Shown here: in pieces, positions 3,360 to 5,253 of the stretch
Position numbering within the stretch: position 1 is the stretch's first letter
Layout of the letters: every line of letters begins with the position of its first letter
Source of the DNA: Chloroflexota bacterium
GTDB lineage: Bacteria > Chloroflexota > UBA6077
NCBI GenBank assembly: GCA_021806765.1
Contig: JAJZQR010000348.1
Coordinates: 1-5,253 of the forward strand
DNA length: 5,253 nt
Direction: 5' to 3'
The notes under the pieces: model-generated
Database searches by the model: none
Told to the model about the DNA's origin: nothing
Seen by the model: the letters and a program-made list of their open reading frames with translations, nothing else
Made by a program: the position numbers and the translations under genes

Positions 3360-5253
3360 ATGGAAGAGCGCTACCTGGAAACCCTGGAACTGAATAAGGT
3401 ACTGGAGCAGCTGGCGGGCCACGCATCCTTCTCCGTGAGCCACGAGAAGGCCCTCGCCCTGCGCCCAGCTGCCGGCATGACGGAGGTGCTGCGCCGGCAG
3501 ACGGCGACCCACGAGGCCAGAAGGCTGCTGGATCTGAAGCCCAACTTCAGCATCGGCGGTGCCAGGGACATCCGTCCCCAACTCCAGCGGGCTTCGGTGG
3601 GGGCCCTCCTGACTCCTGAGGAGCTGCTGCTGGTAGTCTCCACCATCGCCAGCAGCCGCATCGTTCGGGGCACCATCTCCAAGTTGGGGGATCAGCTGCC
3701 CACCCTGGAGGAGGTCACCCTCCCTATCGGCTTCCACGACGACCTGGAGCGGGAGATCCGGCGGGCCATCTCCGACACCGGCGAGGTGGTGGACTCCGCC
3801 AGCCCGGCGCTGGCCGGGATCCGAATGGAGCTGCGACGCTCCCACGAGCGGCTGATGTCCAAGCTGAACGAGATCGTCACCTCGCCCTCTTACCGGCAGG
3901 CCCTCCAGGAGCCCATCGTCACCCAGCGCGCGGGCCGCTACGTGGTGCCGGTGAAGGCCGATTTCAAGGGACAGATCAAGGGGATCGTCCACGACCAATC
4001 GGCCAGCGGGGCCACCGTCTTCATGGAGCCGCTGGTAGTGGTGGATCTGGCCAACCGATGGCGGCAGCTGCAGATCGACGAGGAGCACGAGATCGAGCGG
4101 ATCCTGCGACAGCTGGGCGGCCTGGTAGGCCGGGATTCCGAGGCACTGGAGCGGACCCTGGAGGCGGTGGCAGAGATGGACCTCTTCCTGGCTCAGGCGA
4201 AGCTCGCCGAGACCATGCGGGCGGAGAGTCCAGTCCTGATCGAGCTGTCCCAGAGACGACGGGGAGACGGGGAGACGGGGAGACGGGGTGACACGGAGAC
4301 GCGGAGACACGGAGACACGGAGAACCCAGAACCCAGAACCCAGAACCCAGAACCCATAGTACGGCTGATCAACGCCCGCCACCCGCTGCTATCGGGCCAC
4401 GTGGTGCCCATCACGGTGGAGTTGGGCGGAGATTTCGACGTCCTGGTGATCACTGGACCCAATACAGGCGGCAAGACCGTCGCCTTGAAGACCGTCGGCC
4501 TCCTCTGCCTGATGGCCCAGTGCGGCCTACAACTGCCGGCCGACGAGCACTCCGTCGTCGGGGTCTTCCGGGCGGTGTACGCGGACATAGGTGACGAGCA
4601 GAGCATCGAGCAGAGCCTGTCCACTTTCTCCTCTCACGTGACCCGCATCGTGGACATCCTGGGCAAGGCGGATAGCCAATCCCTGGTGCTGTTGGACGAG
4701 CTTGGCGCGGGCACCGACCCCCAGGAGGGTTCGGCCCTGGCGCGGTCGATCCTCTCCCACCTGCTGGAGCGTCAGGTGCCCGCCATCGCGACCACCCACT
4801 ACTCGGAACTGAAGAGCTTTGCTCACACCACCCCCAGGGTGGAGAATGCCTCGGTGGAGTTCGATCTGGAGACCCTGTCGCCCACATACAAGCTGAGCAT
4901 AGGGCTGCCGGGCCGGAGCAACGCCCTGGCCATCGCCACGCGGCTCGGCATGGGCCAGGAAATCATCGAAGGGGCAAAGCAGTTGCTGGAGCCTGCCGAC
5001 CTGGAAATCGAGGGACTGCTGGCCCAACTCCAGACGGACCGGGAGCAGGCTAGGGAGGCGAGGGCGGAGGCAGAAAGGCTGCGAGAGCAGACGAGGGCCC
5101 AGCGGGCGCGGCTAAACGCCGAACTGGCGGATCTGGACGACAGGAAGCAGGCCGTCCTGGAGCGGGCCCATGAGCAGTCGGAGCAGGAGTTGGCTGCCCT
5201 GCGACAAAAGGTGCAGCAGGTGACTCGGAAACTGGAGAGGGTACAAACGACGC
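3360..5253 (+). CDS. mutS2: Endonuclease MutS2 (3'-truncated by window edge)
   Basis: A MutS-family ATPase of the MutS2 branch, which lacks mismatch-recognition domain I and instead suppresses recombination or acts on branched DNA and, in some bacteria, on collided ribosomes. 631 codons are visible without a stop. The N-terminal core/lever region (1-297) contains the MutS2 hallmark RYVVPVKADFKGQIKGIVHD and following residues to MEP (193-224). The ATPase domain has Walker A GPNTGGKT (366-373), signature STFSSH (421-426), Walker B LVLLDELGAGTDP (442-454) with D446 and E447, and the His-switch TTHYSELK (478-485). A coiled coil rich in E, R, A and Q begins near residue 540 and runs off the window; the C-terminal Smr nuclease expected in this family is not seen. 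Residues 298-332 are encoded by tandem repeats and are not part of the family. It is divergent from the FAD oxidase gene and preceded by a leader stem-loop. Confidence 0.95.
   Translation, partial: MEERYLETLELNKVLEQLAGHASFSVSHEKALALRPAAGMTEVLRRQTATHEARRLLDLKPNFSIGGARDIRPQLQRASVGALLTPEELLLVVSTIASSRIVRGTISKLGDQLPTLEEVTLPIGFHDDLEREIRRAISDTGEVVDSASPALAGIRMELRRSHERLMSKLNEIVTSPSYRQALQEPIVTQRAGRYVVPVKADFKGQIKGIVHDQSASGATVFMEPLVVVDLANRWRQLQIDEEHEIERILRQLGGLVGRDSEALERTLEAVAEMDLFLAQAKLAETMRAESPVLIELSQRRRGDGETGRRGDTETRRHGDTENPEPRTQNPEPIVRLINARHPLLSGHVVPITVELGGDFDVLVITGPNTGGKTVALKTVGLLCLMAQCGLQLPADEHSVVGVFRAVYADIGDEQSIEQSLSTFSSHVTRIVDILGKADSQSLVLLDELGAGTDPQEGSALARSILSHLLERQVPAIATTHYSELKSFAHTTPRVENASVEFDLETLSPTYKLSIGLPGRSNALAIATRLGMGQEIIEGAKQLLEPADLEIEGLLAQLQTDREQAREARAEAERLREQTRAQRARLNAELADLDDRKQAVLERAHEQSEQELAALRQKVQQVTRKLERVQTT
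4261..4323 (+). repeat. Octamer tandem repeat (GGGGAGAC type) inside mutS2
   Basis: Eight units: three exact GGGGAGAC, one GGGGTGAC, then ACGGAGAC, GCGGAGAC, ACGGAGAC and a 7-base ACGGAGA. It encodes an Arg/Gly/Asp/Glu/Thr-rich stretch within mutS2. Positions 4261-4288 hold four GGGG runs separated by 4-nt loops, a canonical four-tetrad G-quadruplex motif on the coding strand and therefore also in the mRNA. Confidence 0.92.
4324..4356 (+). repeat. Heptamer tandem repeat (ACCCAGA) inside mutS2
   Basis: Four exact ACCCAGA units plus a partial ACCCA directly follow the octamer array. It encodes an Asn/Pro/Glu-rich stretch (NPEPRTQNPEP), after which normal MutS2 sequence resumes at RLINARHPLL. 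Neither a 7-bp nor an 8-bp unit is a multiple of three, so copy-number change shifts the reading frame. Confidence 0.92.

Noticed and set aside
4261..4356. CRISPR array
   Set aside because: Units are 7-8 bp and contiguous with no spacers; this is a simple tandem repeat.
3201..4382. Long minus-strand open frame (393 codons) opposite mutS2, containing phrases like GFWVLGSGFWVL
   Set aside because: It is antisense to a clear MutS2 coding region, has no domain similarity, and its odd repetitive phrases come from the reverse strand of the tandem repeat.

Overview
This 5.25-kb window is GC-rich chromosomal DNA. The gene set suggests a Chloroflexota-type bacterium, but this is inference at low to moderate confidence. 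The grounds are: a uracil-DNA glycosylase-like protein with a WN-x4-HPH signature, a small YgiT/MqsA-type zinc-finger protein next to a DUF4258-like remnant, and a GGGGAGAC / ACCCAGA low-complexity repeat of a kind I associate from memory with Chloroflexota and some cyanobacteria.

Layout. (1) Positions 1-602, plus strand: the C-terminal 199 codons of a uracil-DNA glycosylase superfamily protein whose start lies outside the window. (2) 650-1153, minus strand: a DinB-family four-helix protein, convergent with the first gene. Its promoter is the clearest in the window (TTGAGC, 17-bp spacer, TATAAT), and the spacer contains a perfect TACA-N2-TGTA dyad. (3) 1355-1444, plus strand: the C-terminal tail of a DUF4258-type toxin with no body. 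Its stop codon overlaps by one base the start of (4) 1444-1668, a 74-aa YgiT-type zinc-finger antitoxin, so this is an orphaned half of a toxin-antitoxin pair. (5) 1714-1749: a perfect 13-bp stem-loop between convergent genes. (6) 1758-3137, minus strand: a complete GlcD-type FAD-linked oxidase with no GlcE or GlcF partner in view. (7) 3138-3359: a divergent control region with two nested inverted repeats and a 12-bp stem-loop in the mutS2 leader. (8) 3360 to the end of the window, plus strand: mutS2, with 631 codons visible. The ATPase domain is complete; the rest of the coiled coil and the expected Smr nuclease are cut off.

The most unusual element is inside mutS2. Between the lever/clamp part and the ATPase core lies a run of eight 8-bp units (GGGGAGAC type) followed by nearly five 7-bp units (ACCCAGA). 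It reads through in frame as a charged linker of about 35 residues. The first four octamers form a textbook four-tetrad G-quadruplex motif. Neither unit length is a multiple of three, and both alternative frames stop soon after the repeat. Changes in copy number would therefore switch the gene off or on, so this could be a slippage-prone contingency switch in a recombination-control gene.

Functionally the window is a set of small independent transcription units rather than one operon. Two of them (the UDG-like protein and MutS2) belong to DNA maintenance. The DinB-family protein and the FAD oxidase are probably metabolic or stress-related, with unknown substrates.
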